Shown here in pieces: positions 1 through 8,455 of a DNA stretch of 64,000 nt. The stretch is from Syntrophomonas sp. GTDB taxonomy: Bacteria > Bacillota > Syntrophomonadia > Syntrophomonadales > Syntrophomonadaceae. Made by a program: the position numbers and the translations under genes. The stretch covers positions 1 through 64,000 of the forward strand of contig JAENZN010000013.1 of the NCBI GenBank assembly GCA_016841245.1, given 5' to 3'. The notes beneath the pieces are model-generated. The model was not told the origin of the DNA. It worked only from the letters and a program-made list of their open reading frames with translations, and did no database searches. Position 1 is the stretch's first letter, and every line of letters starts with the position of its first letter.

Positions 1-2
1 GC

Positions 3-479
3 GTGAGAACTACGTTTGCCTTCCTGGCAGTTTTTGCTGCTTTTAGATGTTTTGGAGGAGGGGCGCACCTGAGTTCAGGAAAACGATGCGTATTTGTTAG
101 TACCGTCATGTTTATAGCTTTTGGGTATTTAAGCTGTATCATGATTCCAAAACAGATGTTGATTATCCTGGAGACAATAACCGTATTGTTAGGCCAGTAT
201 ACTATCATGAAGTGGGTGCCGGCAGGTACGGACAAACATCAAATTACTGATAATAGAATTCGATTCATGCAAAAGATAAATATGTCTGTTTCTCTGCTTA
301 TTTACACTATAGTAACCTTTCTATTGATCACGGACGGCAGCTTTACATATGCTTTGACGTTAATTCTGGGAGCAATGGTTAGTTTAGTGCTAATCACTCC
401 CCTGGGCTACAACATTGTTGCAGCAATTGATTATACTTTCGATAGTTTGATAAAAAAGGAGGTGAGAAATAATGTTTAG
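3..479 (+). CDS. agrB: AgrB-like autoinducer-processing membrane protease (5' partial)
   Basis: AgrB cleaves and cyclises the AgrD propeptide at the membrane. The visible part begins with the family's catalytic core: an RCFGGGAH stretch in which His22 is followed seven residues later by Cys29, the same spacing as the catalytic His/Cys pair of staphylococcal AgrB. Four or five hydrophobic segments follow. Full-length members have about 190-210 residues, so roughly 30-50 N-terminal residues lie upstream of the window; the GTG at position 3 is probably internal. The stop overlaps the start of the small agrD-like gene by 8 bases, indicating translational coupling. Any cognate AgrC would be upstream, because none lies downstream. 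Confidence 0.88.
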   Translation: MRTTFAFLAVFAAFRCFGGGAHLSSGKRCVFVSTVMFIAFGYLSCIMIPKQMLIILETITVLLGQYTIMKWVPAGTDKHQITDNRIRFMQKINMSVSLLIYTIVTFLLITDGSFTYALTLILGAMVSLVLITPLGYNIVAAIDYTFDSLIKKEVRNNV

Positions 480-606
480 AAGATTAATGATCCCTTTTGC
501 ATCGGTATTGGCTTTAATGCTGACTTTTATAGGGAACGCCAATGTAAGTTCATTTAAGTTTTTTATACTCTATGAGCCAGATGTACCGAAGGCTTTAGAA
601 AAATAA
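472..606 (+). CDS. agrD: AgrD-like cyclic peptide precursor lacking cysteine
   Basis: This 44-codon gene overlaps the end of agrB by 8 bases and is preceded by a strong ribosome binding site (AAAGGAGGTG). It has the three-part AgrD layout: an N-terminal amphipathic leader (MFRRLMIPFASVLALM...), a short core, and a C-terminal acidic tail YEPDVPKALEK that matches the YEP.VP..L recognition tail of clostridial and Listeria AgrD. The expected ring cysteine is absent; the whole precursor has no Cys. Ser26 and Ser27 are the nearest hydroxyl nucleophiles, so a lactone ring (as in some serine-type staphylococcal peptides) is possible; that is inference. Position and tail make the AgrD assignment firm, the mature structure unknown. 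Confidence 0.85.
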   Translation: MFRRLMIPFASVLALMLTFIGNANVSSFKFFILYEPDVPKALEK

Positions 607-622
607 TCGAGAAGAAGGGTTT

Positions 623-1333
623 ATGGTGTTTGAGGTTTTAATACTTGAAGATGAAGAATATAATCTAGAATTTTTGAAGAAGATCGTAAGTGAAGTACCA
701 GAAGTAACAGCTGTTTACGCAACTTCTAGTGCTGAAGAAGCGATTTCACTTGCTCGAAAACATAAACCGAACCTTGCTTTGCTGGACATAGAATTATCTC
801 CCGGCGACCTAAATGGCTTGACTGTAGCTAAGAGCATATTTAGTAATGACCAGAATTGCCTTATAGTCTTTATAACTGGTTATGCTAAATATGCTTTACA
901 GTCTTTTTCGGTTCATCCGTATGATTATATAGTTAAACCTATAAATAAGGCCAAGCTCAAAACCCTGGTGATGGAAATTGCACAAAAATCAAATAAACAA
1001 AAGAACGCCAGCTCGGATGTTATTACTTTAAAGAGAAAAGGTGAGGTTTTTCATATCAATCAGGAAGATATTATTTTTATTGAAAAGTATGGTAAAGAAG
1101 CCCAAATTCATACTGGTGATGAAATGTTCACTACCTATCAAACTCTTGACGAAATTGAGAATAGTCTGAATAGTTCCTTTTTCAGATCGCACAAATCATA
1201 CTTAATAAATGTAGATAAAGTACAAAAAGTAGGCAAAAATAGTAATAGGTCATACCAGGTGAGTTTTCATTATTATGGGAAAACAGCAATGATGAGCAGG
1301 GAAAAATACAAGCAATATTTATTGATTATCTAA
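623..1333 (+). CDS. LytTR-family response regulator (AgrA-like)
   Basis: A 236-residue regulator: receiver domain at about 1-120 with acidic pocket E9/D10/E11, phosphoacceptor D55 (LALLDIEL) and the conserved lysine in YIVKPINK; LytTR DNA-binding domain at about 135-236. Members bind direct repeats upstream of target promoters. It starts 16 bases after the agrD stop behind GAAGAAGGG, so it is the output arm of this agr locus. No histidine kinase is adjacent downstream; the receptor kinase is either upstream of the window or encoded elsewhere. Confidence 0.88.
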   Translation: MVFEVLILEDEEYNLEFLKKIVSEVPEVTAVYATSSAEEAISLARKHKPNLALLDIELSPGDLNGLTVAKSIFSNDQNCLIVFITGYAKYALQSFSVHPYDYIVKPINKAKLKTLVMEIAQKSNKQKNASSDVITLKRKGEVFHINQEDIIFIEKYGKEAQIHTGDEMFTTYQTLDEIENSLNSSFFRSHKSYLINVDKVQKVGKNSNRSYQVSFHYYGKTAMMSREKYKQYLLII

Positions 1334-1370
1334 GAAGTAGTATCCTGCGTTTCGTGTAAAGGAAATAATC

Positions 1371-1472
1371 TTACATCCAATCGCGAATAATCATATTGCT
1401 TTTACTTCCACGCAGGACAACGCTAGGTACATTATATGCAGCTTCTTCATCTTGCATTAGTTTTTTCATCAT
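1371..1472 (-). CDS. Possible 33-residue peptide
   Basis: Minus-strand ORF starting ATGATG with a GGAG Shine-Dalgarno 7 bases upstream (AATGGAGATTAAAC). The product is charged with no signal sequence and no family I recognise. It could be real, a degenerate remnant or chance. Confidence 0.2.
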   Translation of the reverse strand: MMKKLMQDEEAAYNVPSVVLRGSKSNMIIRDWM

Positions 1473-1631
1473 GTTTAATCTCCATTACGTAGATTTCTCT
1501 ATTTGCTTTAATAAGTTCTGCACTTTTCTACCAACCCCTAATGTCCGCACCCCCATTTTGCCATGTAAATAACACCCGCTTTTCAGTACTTCTAATATAA
1601 TTTTACCATGTCTGGTCCCCGCACATTGGCA

Positions 1632-1664
1632 AAACCGCCTAAAACTCTATGTTTTAAGCGGTTT
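1632..1664 (-). terminator. Hairpin terminator downstream of merR
   Basis: Stem of 13 pairs with one mismatch (AAACCGCCTAAAAC / GTTTTAAGCGGTTT) and a 5-base loop. On the minus strand the descending arm ends GGCGGTTTT, giving a short U run about 50 bases past the MerR stop codon. Confidence 0.6.
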
Positions 1665-1716
1665 CCTAAGCTGTGTTTTCACAAAGCCCCTTCTACAAAG
1701 CCTTTTCTATATCAGC

Positions 1717-2478
1717 TTACAGTTTGTCACAGTAGATATGCATAGCTTCTCTCAAGAAGCTGGCAAGACCCGGCTTGATCTGATCAATATTAGCAGTAAA
1801 TCGTTCATCATTGACATACAGATCACCTAATCCGCGAAAGATCTCCGGGGTACAATTGTAAAAGTTGTCAGTGATGTGCTGCCGCCATTGGGATACGGCT
1901 TCCTGCACCTGGGGATCTTCGGGTCCCCTATCCATCTTGGATGCTATCCGGGTATACAGTTCATTTCCCTGCTTCATAATAGCTGTCCAATCTTCTTTAC
2001 TGTACCGGGCGGTCTTCTTTTCACTTTCCTGATAAGCATCGGTATGGCCATATTTATATTCAGCTTCTGCGGCATACTTTTCTTTATGTCTTTCTATCAT
2101 CGACATATCAAATGCTTCAAACATTTCCTTTTTATCCATTTGTCTCACTCCTTCTATTGACTCTATAGTCTGCTCAACAGCAGAGATTATCTTTTCTAGC
2201 CGGTTCTTCTTTTCTATCAAGAGGTTTTTGTGCGCACTCAATGCCTCTTTCCTGTCAAAGCCTGGCTTATTGATAATATCTTTGCTTTCCTGCAGACTAA
2301 ACCCCAACTCTTTGAAGAACAGGATCTGCTGCAGTCTTTCCAGATCCTGGTCACTATAAAGTCTATAACCGGCCGGGCTTATAGACTCTGGCGGCAGTAA
2401 TCCGATCTGGTCATAATGATGAAGGGTTCGCACACTCACTCCAACCATATCAGCTACTTCTTTTACTTTGTAAGACAT
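1717..2478 (-). CDS. MerR-family regulator with TipAS drug-sensing domain
   Basis: 253 residues, the usual length for TipAL/Mta regulators. The N-terminal winged helix-turn-helix (YKVKEVADMVGVSVRTLHHY, then GLLPPES...GYRLYSDQDLERLQQI) is characteristic of MerR; a dimerisation coiled coil spans about 75-115; the C-terminal ~130 residues form the TipAS-type ligand-binding globin-like fold (GNELY, DPQVQEAVSQWRQHI, YVNDERF). Homologues activate multidrug efflux genes or their own gene when bound to ligands. No efflux gene is adjacent, so autoregulation or distant targets are likely. The gene has its own 19-bp-spacer promoter. Confidence 0.9.
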   Translation of the reverse strand: MSYKVKEVADMVGVSVRTLHHYDQIGLLPPESISPAGYRLYSDQDLERLQQILFFKELGFSLQESKDIINKPGFDRKEALSAHKNLLIEKKNRLEKIISAVEQTIESIEGVRQMDKKEMFEAFDMSMIERHKEKYAAEAEYKYGHTDAYQESEKKTARYSKEDWTAIMKQGNELYTRIASKMDRGPEDPQVQEAVSQWRQHITDNFYNCTPEIFRGLGDLYVNDERFTANIDQIKPGLASFLREAMHIYCDKL

Positions 2479-2496
2479 TGCCTCACCTCCATAATC

Positions 2497-2527
2497 ATAA
2501 TAAACTATGCCGTTACGTTAGAGTCAA
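2497..2527 (-). promoter_or_regulatory. MerR-type promoter with 19-bp spacer
   Basis: On the minus strand TTGACT (2522-2527) and TATTAT (2497-2502) are separated by exactly 19 bases. The spacer contains CTAACGTAACG. The over-long spacer is the signature of MerR-family-activated promoters, in which the regulator untwists the DNA. It lies just upstream of the merR gene. Confidence 0.8.
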
Positions 2528-2948
2528 TATGCAAACTTTACATATTCTAAACTATAAAATTTGTCGATTACAGATCTACGCAACTATATTTGCAGTAAAA
2601 TATGACTACTAACTATTACTTGCTTATAAAGAAGAGACAACGACTGCTGTTTCCAACTCGGAGACAACGCTGGCATATTTATGCATCCAGAATAACGAAT
2701 ATTAATTTTTGCCGGGGAATCCATATAGCTATTTTTGAATTGCATGCAGGGAAGATTAAAGTATTTGCCGAATGAAATATGAAGCTTAGTTGTCGGACCA
2801 ACAACCTTAACACATGATATCCAATTTTTTACGCCTCCGTTGGGGCAGTTTATATGATAAAATTTCCATTATGGAGAGGACGGTACAAGTTCTAATCGAT
2901 TATCACAATCCTTGATTGTGAAAAATATTAATAAGAGGAGGACTCGTT
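2528..2948. other. Intergenic region upstream of livK
   Basis: About 420 bases between the divergent merR and livK genes. It holds one copy of a dispersed repeat (2632-2722). An SD sequence (AAGAGGAGG) precedes livK; no convincing sigma-A promoter could be fixed by eye. Confidence 0.4.
2632..2722 (+). repeat. Dispersed intergenic repeat, copy A
   Basis: Shares GCATATTTATGCATYC followed by a CGAATATTA and TTTTTGC block with copies at 45982-46073 (same strand), 31261-31351 and, inverted, 32531-32578. All are intergenic. The shared part reads as a degenerate peptide (TTLAYLCIQNNEY here, TTAYLCIQNHEY in the 45982 copy), suggesting decayed ends of a once-coding mobile sequence. Confidence 0.55.
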
Positions 2949-4136
2949 ATGAAAGGGAAAGGGAACAAATTTTTTGTGATCCTGGTTGCACTGTTGTTGA
3001 TGATCAGTCTTGTTGCTGGTTGTGGCGGCGGCACCAGCGAGGAAAATCCAGCCACTGATGCTGAAAAGATTGCTGTAGGTATTAATGTCGAACTATCCGG
3101 CGGTGTCGCTAGCTATGGAAGCAACGCGAGAGATGGTGCTGTACTGGCCATCGAAGAGATCAACGCAGCCGGTGGTGTGCTGGGCATGCAGCTGGAACCT
3201 ATTGTCAGAGACTGTAAATCAACCGCCGACGAAGCTATGAGCGTAAGTGCTGCTCTGGCCGGAGAAAATATCGTAGCTCAAATCGGACCTCTGACCAGTG
3301 GTGATGTTCAGGGAAGTACCCCGGTTATGATGGAAAATAAGATCCCTCTAATTGCTCCTGCTGCAACTGCAGCCAATGTAACAGTCGATGATAAGACTGG
3401 CGAAACTAAAGCTTATATTTTCCGGGTTTGCTTTATAGACCCATTTCAGGGTACTTTGATGGCCCAATATGCAGCTGACGAGCTGGGTGCACAGAATGCT
3501 GCCATTTATGCGGATACTTCCAGTGATTATGCTAAAGGTCTGGCTGAATATTTTAAAAAGACCTTCGTTGAAAAAGGCGGTACCATTATAGCTGAAGAAG
3601 GTTTTGTCAAAGATGACCGTGATTTCAATGCTACTTTAACCAAGATAAGAAGCAAAAATCCTGATTTCATCTATGTTCCTGGATACTATCAGGAAGTTGC
3701 TCCTCTGATCAAGCAGGCTCGTGAACTGGGAATCACTGCCCCCATCGGTGGAGGCGATGGATGGGATTCTCCTGATATGGTATCAGTTGCCGGCGGAGAC
3801 GCCCTGAACAACGCATTTTTCACTAATCATTACTCTTCCCAGGACACTGACCCCAAAATAGTAGCCTTTGTTGAAGCATTCAAAGCTAAATATGACAAGG
3901 AGCCCGATGCATTTGCAGCCCTGGGATATGATTCCGTACAGCTGCTGGTACAGGGTATCAAAGATGCAAATGCTGCCGATTCGGTTAAGATCGCCGAAGC
4001 TCTGGCCAAAATTACCGACTTCGAGGGAATAACCGGCAAAATGAGCATTGACGAACAACATAATCCGGTAAAAGCTGGAGTAATCATAGAATTCAAGGAT
4101 GGTGAACAGGTAGTTAGGACCAGAATCCAGCCTTAG
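2949..4136 (+). CDS. livK: Branched-chain amino acid ABC transporter, substrate-binding lipoprotein
   Basis: 395 residues. The N-terminus is a lipoprotein signal ending in the lipobox LVAGC (Cys at about 25) followed by a Gly-rich linker, so the protein is anchored outside the membrane. The rest is a type I periplasmic-binding fold of the LivJ/LivK family (KIAVGINVELSGGVASYG, REIGPLT-like block IVAQIGPLTSGD, DTSSDYAKG). It captures leucine, isoleucine, valine or related ligands for LivHMGF. First gene of the cluster, SD AAGAGGAGG. A hairpin between livK and livH probably keeps the binding protein in excess. Exact ligand specificity cannot be read from sequence. Confidence 0.93.
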   Translation: MKGKGNKFFVILVALLLMISLVAGCGGGTSEENPATDAEKIAVGINVELSGGVASYGSNARDGAVLAIEEINAAGGVLGMQLEPIVRDCKSTADEAMSVSAALAGENIVAQIGPLTSGDVQGSTPVMMENKIPLIAPAATAANVTVDDKTGETKAYIFRVCFIDPFQGTLMAQYAADELGAQNAAIYADTSSDYAKGLAEYFKKTFVEKGGTIIAEEGFVKDDRDFNATLTKIRSKNPDFIYVPGYYQEVAPLIKQARELGITAPIGGGDGWDSPDMVSVAGGDALNNAFFTNHYSSQDTDPKIVAFVEAFKAKYDKEPDAFAALGYDSVQLLVQGIKDANAADSVKIAEALAKITDFEGITGKMSIDEQHNPVKAGVIIEFKDGEQVVRTRIQP

Positions 4137-4148
4137 ATATGCAGTTAA

Positions 4149-4178
4149 AAGAAAGAGAGGGTGAGCCCTCTCTTTCTT
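4149..4178 (+). terminator. Intercistronic hairpin between livK and livH
   Basis: Perfect 13-pair stem AAGAAAGAGAGGG / CCCTCTCTTTCTT with TGAG loop. It stands 13 bases after the livK stop and before the livH SD. There is only a weak U run, so it probably acts as a partial terminator or 3' stabiliser that raises livK transcript over livHMGF. Confidence 0.7.
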
Positions 4179-4199
4179 ATTAAGTAGTAGTAGGAGGAA

Positions 4200-5090
4200 G
4201 TGGCCAATTTGATAGAATTCATCCAACAACTCGTCAACGGCTTATCGCTGGGGGCGATTTACGCTCTAATTGCACTGGGATATACGATGGTCTATGGAAT
4301 TATTAAATTAATAAATTTTGCCCATGGTGATGTTATGATGGTAGGTGCTTATGTAGGTTTTTTTTCTATCACCCTTTTTGGTACCAACATCCTGGCAGCT
4401 ATGCTGCTTGCCATGTTATTCTGTGCCATATTCGGTGTTATCATCGAAAAAGTGGCCTACCGTCCACTGCGGAATTCAACCCGTATAGCGGCGCTAATAA
4501 CAGCAATCGGCGTATCCCTGTTCTTAGAATATATAACCATTTTCATCCTGGGCCCAGCCCAGAAAGTTTTTCCCAGCAGTGCCTTTCCGATTACAGAGTA
4601 CCATATCGCGGGTATCTCAATTTTAAATAAGAATATCTTTGTATTTATCTCGGCGGTTGTCTTAATGTTAATCCTCCAATACATTATTAAATGGACTAAG
4701 ACTGGCAAAGCCATGCGTGCAGTATCATTGGATATGGAAGCAGCCGTTTTAATGGGTATCAGCGTTGACAAAACTATATCCATCACTTTCGCTATCGGCT
4801 CTGCACTGGCTGCGGCGGCGGGTGTCATGGTTGGAGTATATTACAATACCATTAATCCCTTAATGGGGATCATCCCGGGTCTTAAAGCATTTGTTGCTGC
4901 CGTACTGGGTGGAATCGGGATCATACCGGGAGCCATGGTAGGAGGTTTCGTAATGGGGCTTCTGGAAACCATGGTCAGCGGCTACGGAAACAGTCTGTAC
5001 CGGGACGCAGTAGCCTTTGGGGTACTCATTTTGATATTGCTGATTAAACCCACCGGATTGTTTGGCAAAAACACCGGCGAAAAAGTGTAG
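4200..5090 (+). CDS. livH: Branched-chain amino acid ABC permease LivH
   Basis: 296 residues, GTG start behind TAGGAGGAAG. A polytopic inner-membrane permease with about 8 hydrophobic helices and the family signature GAIYALIALGYTMVYGI...NFAHGD near the N-terminus. The conserved cytoplasmic loop TGKAMRAVSLDMEAAVLMGI contacts the ATPases. It forms the channel with LivM. Confidence 0.93.
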   Translation: MANLIEFIQQLVNGLSLGAIYALIALGYTMVYGIIKLINFAHGDVMMVGAYVGFFSITLFGTNILAAMLLAMLFCAIFGVIIEKVAYRPLRNSTRIAALITAIGVSLFLEYITIFILGPAQKVFPSSAFPITEYHIAGISILNKNIFVFISAVVLMLILQYIIKWTKTGKAMRAVSLDMEAAVLMGISVDKTISITFAIGSALAAAAGVMVGVYYNTINPLMGIIPGLKAFVAAVLGGIGIIPGAMVGGFVMGLLETMVSGYGNSLYRDAVAFGVLILILLIKPTGLFGKNTGEKV

Positions 5091-5100
5091 GTGATAAGAA

Positions 5101-6051
5101 ATGCACGAGAAAAAAAAGACCTGGCTGACATTTTTATTTGAAGTAATCGTGCTGGCCGTATTATTTACCATAGTTCAGTATGCAATCACCGTAGGATTGA
5201 TTAATCAATCCTACCATATTAACATAACCTCCATGTGTATCAACATTATTCTAGCAGTTAGTCTAAACCTGATTAATGGCTTTACCGGGCAGCTTTCTCT
5301 TGGTCATGCAGGTTTTATGGCAGTGGGCGCTTATGCTTCGGTTATCATGACCAACAACCTGGGAATGCCTTTTATCGTAGGAATCCTAGCTGGTTGTCTG
5401 GCAGCCGGTATTGCTGGTTTCCTGATTGGGGTCCCCACTCTGAGGCTTAAAGGCGATTACCTGGCCATCGCTACCCTGGGATTTGGTGAGATCATACGAG
5501 TGGTACTACAAAATATTGATTACGTGGGCGGTCCGGCAGGAATGGTGGGCATAACCAGACTTACCAGCTGGCCCTGGCTGTACGCTTCCACCATCGTTAC
5601 CATACTGGTCATTGTTAATTTGATTAACTCCAGTTATGGAAGAGCGATTATTTCCGTTCGCGAAGACGAGATCGCATCGGAATTGATGGGAATTAACACC
5701 ACCAGTTATAAGGTTCTGGCCTTTGTAGTCGGCGCCATGTTTGCCGGACTGGCGGGGGTTTTATATGCACATTTTTTCTATATTATTAAGCCTGAAACAT
5801 TTGGATTTCTGAAATCATTTGATATAGTTGTTATGGTAGTATTAGGTGGTTTGGGCAGTACAACGGGAGCAGTTATTGCGGCCATATTTATCACCTTCCT
5901 CACTTTTGCACTGCAGAAATATGCGGCGGTGAGAATGATTATTTACTCTTTGATCCTTATCATCGTTATGATCTACCGACCCCAGGGGGTGATGGGAAGT
6001 AAAGAGCTGACCAGAAAGACATTTGCCAGGATTTGGGGTGGAAAAAAATGA
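5101..6051 (+). CDS. livM: Branched-chain amino acid ABC permease LivM
   Basis: 316 residues, polytopic, with the LivM signature NLINGFTGQLSLGHAGFMAVGAY (family block near residues 55-78) and the cytoplasmic ATPase-coupling loop SSYGRAIISVREDEIASELMG. It starts 10 bases after livH and its stop overlaps the livG start by 4 bases (ATGA), so translation is coupled along the operon. Confidence 0.93.
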   Translation: MHEKKKTWLTFLFEVIVLAVLFTIVQYAITVGLINQSYHINITSMCINIILAVSLNLINGFTGQLSLGHAGFMAVGAYASVIMTNNLGMPFIVGILAGCLAAGIAGFLIGVPTLRLKGDYLAIATLGFGEIIRVVLQNIDYVGGPAGMVGITRLTSWPWLYASTIVTILVIVNLINSSYGRAIISVREDEIASELMGINTTSYKVLAFVVGAMFAGLAGVLYAHFFYIIKPETFGFLKSFDIVVMVVLGGLGSTTGAVIAAIFITFLTFALQKYAAVRMIIYSLILIIVMIYRPQGVMGSKELTRKTFARIWGGKK

Positions 6052-6815
6052 GTTTATTAGAGATCACAAATTTGCATAAATCTTTTGGAGGACTCAGTGC
6101 AGTACTGAAATTTAATTTCCGGCTAGATACCCAGGAATTAGTGGGCCTGATTGGGCCTAATGGAGCTGGTAAGACTACAGTATTTAACCTGATAACCGGA
6201 GTATACAAACCTAATGGAGGCAGTATTGTCTTCAATAATGAGAATATCGCTGGTTTGGCCCCATATAATATCTGTAAAAAAGGTGTTGCACGCACATTCC
6301 AAAATATCCGCTTGTTTAAGGATTTGAGTGTGATCGATAATGTAAAGATCGCCTTTCACAAAAATGTGAATTACAATCTCCTTAATACTATACTTAGAAC
6401 CCCTGCTTTTTTTAGAGGGGAAAAGATAATCGAAGAAAAAGCTCTGGAATATCTCAAAATATTTAAGCTGGAGGATAAGCGGGATGAAATAGCATCTAAC
6501 CTTCCTTATGGAGAACAACGCCGTCTGGAGATCGCCAGAGCTTTAGCTACCAAACCAATTATGTTAATCCTGGATGAACCGGCAGCGGGAATGAATCCGC
6601 AGGAAACCAGAGAGCTCATGCAATTGATTGAGTGGATCCGCCAGGACTTCCAATTGTCTATCCTTTTGATCGAGCATGATATGTCTCTGGTAATGGGGGT
6701 ATGTGAACGTATATATGTGCTTGACTACGGCCAGATCATCGCCCATGGATTGCCAGAAGAAATCCGTAATAACAAGAAGGTTATAGAAGCTTATCTGGGA
6801 GAGGAGGTAGGGTAG
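6048..6815 (+). CDS. livG: Branched-chain amino acid ABC ATPase LivG
   Basis: 255 residues from the ATG at 6048, which overlaps the livM stop (ATGA); an upstream in-frame TTG at 6033 is less likely because GGGGTGG sits correctly for the ATG. Walker A GPNGAGKTT, ABC signature variant LPYGEQRRLEIARAL, Walker B MLILDEPAAGMNP and the switch His in LLIEHDMSLVM are all present. The LPYG form in place of LSGG is typical for LivG. Cytoplasmic partner of LivF. Confidence 0.93.
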   Translation: MSLLEITNLHKSFGGLSAVLKFNFRLDTQELVGLIGPNGAGKTTVFNLITGVYKPNGGSIVFNNENIAGLAPYNICKKGVARTFQNIRLFKDLSVIDNVKIAFHKNVNYNLLNTILRTPAFFRGEKIIEEKALEYLKIFKLEDKRDEIASNLPYGEQRRLEIARALATKPIMLILDEPAAGMNPQETRELMQLIEWIRQDFQLSILLIEHDMSLVMGVCERIYVLDYGQIIAHGLPEEIRNNKKVIEAYLGEEVG

Positions 6816-7519
6816 TGCTGGCAGTTAAAGAAATCAACGTATATTATGGCGCCATCCATGCTCTTAAAAATTTATCAGTGGATGTTGAGCAGGGCAGTAT
6901 TGTTACCTTGATCGGCGCGAATGGAGCAGGTAAGACTACTGCTCTTAAGACCATCTCTGGAATCCTGCGGCCCAGCAGCGGGGTCATACAGTACAAAGGA
7001 AACGACATCACCAAAACCGCCCCGGAAAATATCGTGGCCCTGGGTATCTCTCAGGTACCGGAAGGGCGCAGGGTATTTCAGACCATGTCGGTGCTGGAGA
7101 ATTTGGAGATGGGGGCTTATCTGCGTTCTAACAAAAAAGAGATCCAAAAAGACATGGACAATGTTTTTACCCGATTTCCCAGACTGAAGGAACGGCGTAA
7201 ACAAGAGGCCGGCACTTTGAGCGGCGGCGAGCAGCAGATGCTGGCGATCGGTCGTGCATTAATGGCTCAGCCTGATTTGTTATTGATGGATGAGCCGTCT
7301 ATGGGGCTTGCGCCACTGCTGGTAAAAGAGATATTTGATATTATTAAAGATATCAATTCACGTGGAACTACTATCCTGCTGGTCGAACAGAATGCCAACA
7401 TGGCTTTATCAATTGCGGATAAAGCCTATGTCATAGAAACCGGTGAAATCGTTTTGGAGGGACCTGCCGAACAACTTATGAAGAGCGAGGATGTAAAGAA
7501 AGCCTATCTGGGAGGATAG
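6815..7519 (+). CDS. livF: Branched-chain amino acid ABC ATPase LivF
   Basis: 234 residues, GTG start sharing one base with the livG stop, SD GAGGAGGT. Walker A GANGAGKTT, signature LSGGEQQMLAIGRAL, Walker B LLLMDEPSMGLAP, and LLVEQNANMAL around the switch region, all LivF hallmarks. Completes the transporter. Confidence 0.94.
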   Translation: MLAVKEINVYYGAIHALKNLSVDVEQGSIVTLIGANGAGKTTALKTISGILRPSSGVIQYKGNDITKTAPENIVALGISQVPEGRRVFQTMSVLENLEMGAYLRSNKKEIQKDMDNVFTRFPRLKERRKQEAGTLSGGEQQMLAIGRALMAQPDLLLMDEPSMGLAPLLVKEIFDIIKDINSRGTTILLVEQNANMALSIADKAYVIETGEIVLEGPAEQLMKSEDVKKAYLGG

Positions 7520-7621
7520 AATAAATATCCTATATTTTTCTAAATTCATTAAAATTTACTATTCTCCTCTTGTAGGATGAAACTAACACCAATGAAATGA
7601 AAGCGACTGGAGGGTCAAACA

Positions 7622-8287
7622 ATGAAGGTAAAGGAGCGCATGACCGAGAACGTTAAGACCGTTGAGCTTGAAAGCAGCCTTACCGAGGCATTTTCTTTGA
7701 TGGAGGAAAATAACATCCGCAGGCTCCCGGTAATGAATAAAGGTAAAGTAGTCGGAATCATCACCCTGACCGATTTGAACAGGGCGTCACCCTCTTCAGC
7801 TACATCCCTGAGTGTTCATGAATTAAATTACCTGCTGATGAAAACTAAAATAAAGGAAATTCTACCGAAGAAACAAAAGCTTATCAGTATCGGCCCAGAT
7901 AACTATATCGAAACCGCTGCCAAACTAATGCATCAAAATAAGATAAGCAGCCTGCCGGTCATTGATGATAAAAACCTGCTGGTGGGGATCGTCACCGAAA
8001 CAGACATTTTCGTAGCCTTCATCGATATCCTGGGGGTCAAACGCACTCACAGCCGTATCGACTTTTATACTTCGGAACGTCAGGGGACTCTGGCTGAGAT
8101 CACCGGAATGATCGCCTCCAAAGGGAAAAACATTCTTAATACAGTTGCGTACCTGGATGATAAAAAGGGACTTTACAAGCTGATAATACGCCTGGAAGAA
8201 CTGGAAATTGATGATGTGGTAAAAGAGCTGGAAAAGCGGGGTTATGAGGTAGAATCTGTTATCATCCGTCCGGAATATGAAAACTAA
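7622..8287 (+). CDS. CBS-CBS-ACT domain regulatory protein (AcuB-like)
   Basis: 221 residues with two CBS motifs (about 1-60 and 75-135; each with the LPV..KGKVVGIIT or LPVIDDKNLLVGIVT pattern) that typically bind adenine nucleotides, and a C-terminal ACT domain (about 145-215; RQGTLAEITGMIASKGKNIL) that typically binds amino acids. About 100 bases after livF with its own SD (CTGGAGGG). The combination and position suggest an amino-acid/energy sensor linked to branched-chain uptake; that role is inference. Similar to Bacillus AcuB in domain order. Confidence 0.85.
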   Translation: MKVKERMTENVKTVELESSLTEAFSLMEENNIRRLPVMNKGKVVGIITLTDLNRASPSSATSLSVHELNYLLMKTKIKEILPKKQKLISIGPDNYIETAAKLMHQNKISSLPVIDDKNLLVGIVTETDIFVAFIDILGVKRTHSRIDFYTSERQGTLAEITGMIASKGKNILNTVAYLDDKKGLYKLIIRLEELEIDDVVKELEKRGYEVESVIIRPEYEN

Positions 8288-8328
8288 ATCCTCATCAATC
8301 TGGCAAATTATCTGCAAATCCGTACTTT

Positions 8329-8367
8329 AAGGAGCCTGAGGAATAACATTACCTCTGGCTCCTTTTT
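8329..8367 (+). terminator. Rho-independent terminator after the CBS-ACT gene
   Basis: Stem AAGGAGCC / GGCTCCTT with an internal TGAGG/CCTCT pairing, followed by TTTTTT. Confidence 0.85.
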
Positions 8368-8455
8368 TCATATTCCTGCCCTGCCCTATTTGGTATGGAA
8401 GAGTTTTGTGATAGAATATTAAGCTGATGTATTCTTATTTAAGGAGATTAAGGCA

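Larger units (their letters stand above)
1334..1716. other. Intergenic stretch between the agr locus and merR
   Basis: About 380 bases. It contains a weak small ORF on the minus strand (1371-1472) and a strong hairpin (1632-1664), both listed separately. No RNA family or promoter was recognised in the rest. Confidence 0.4.
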
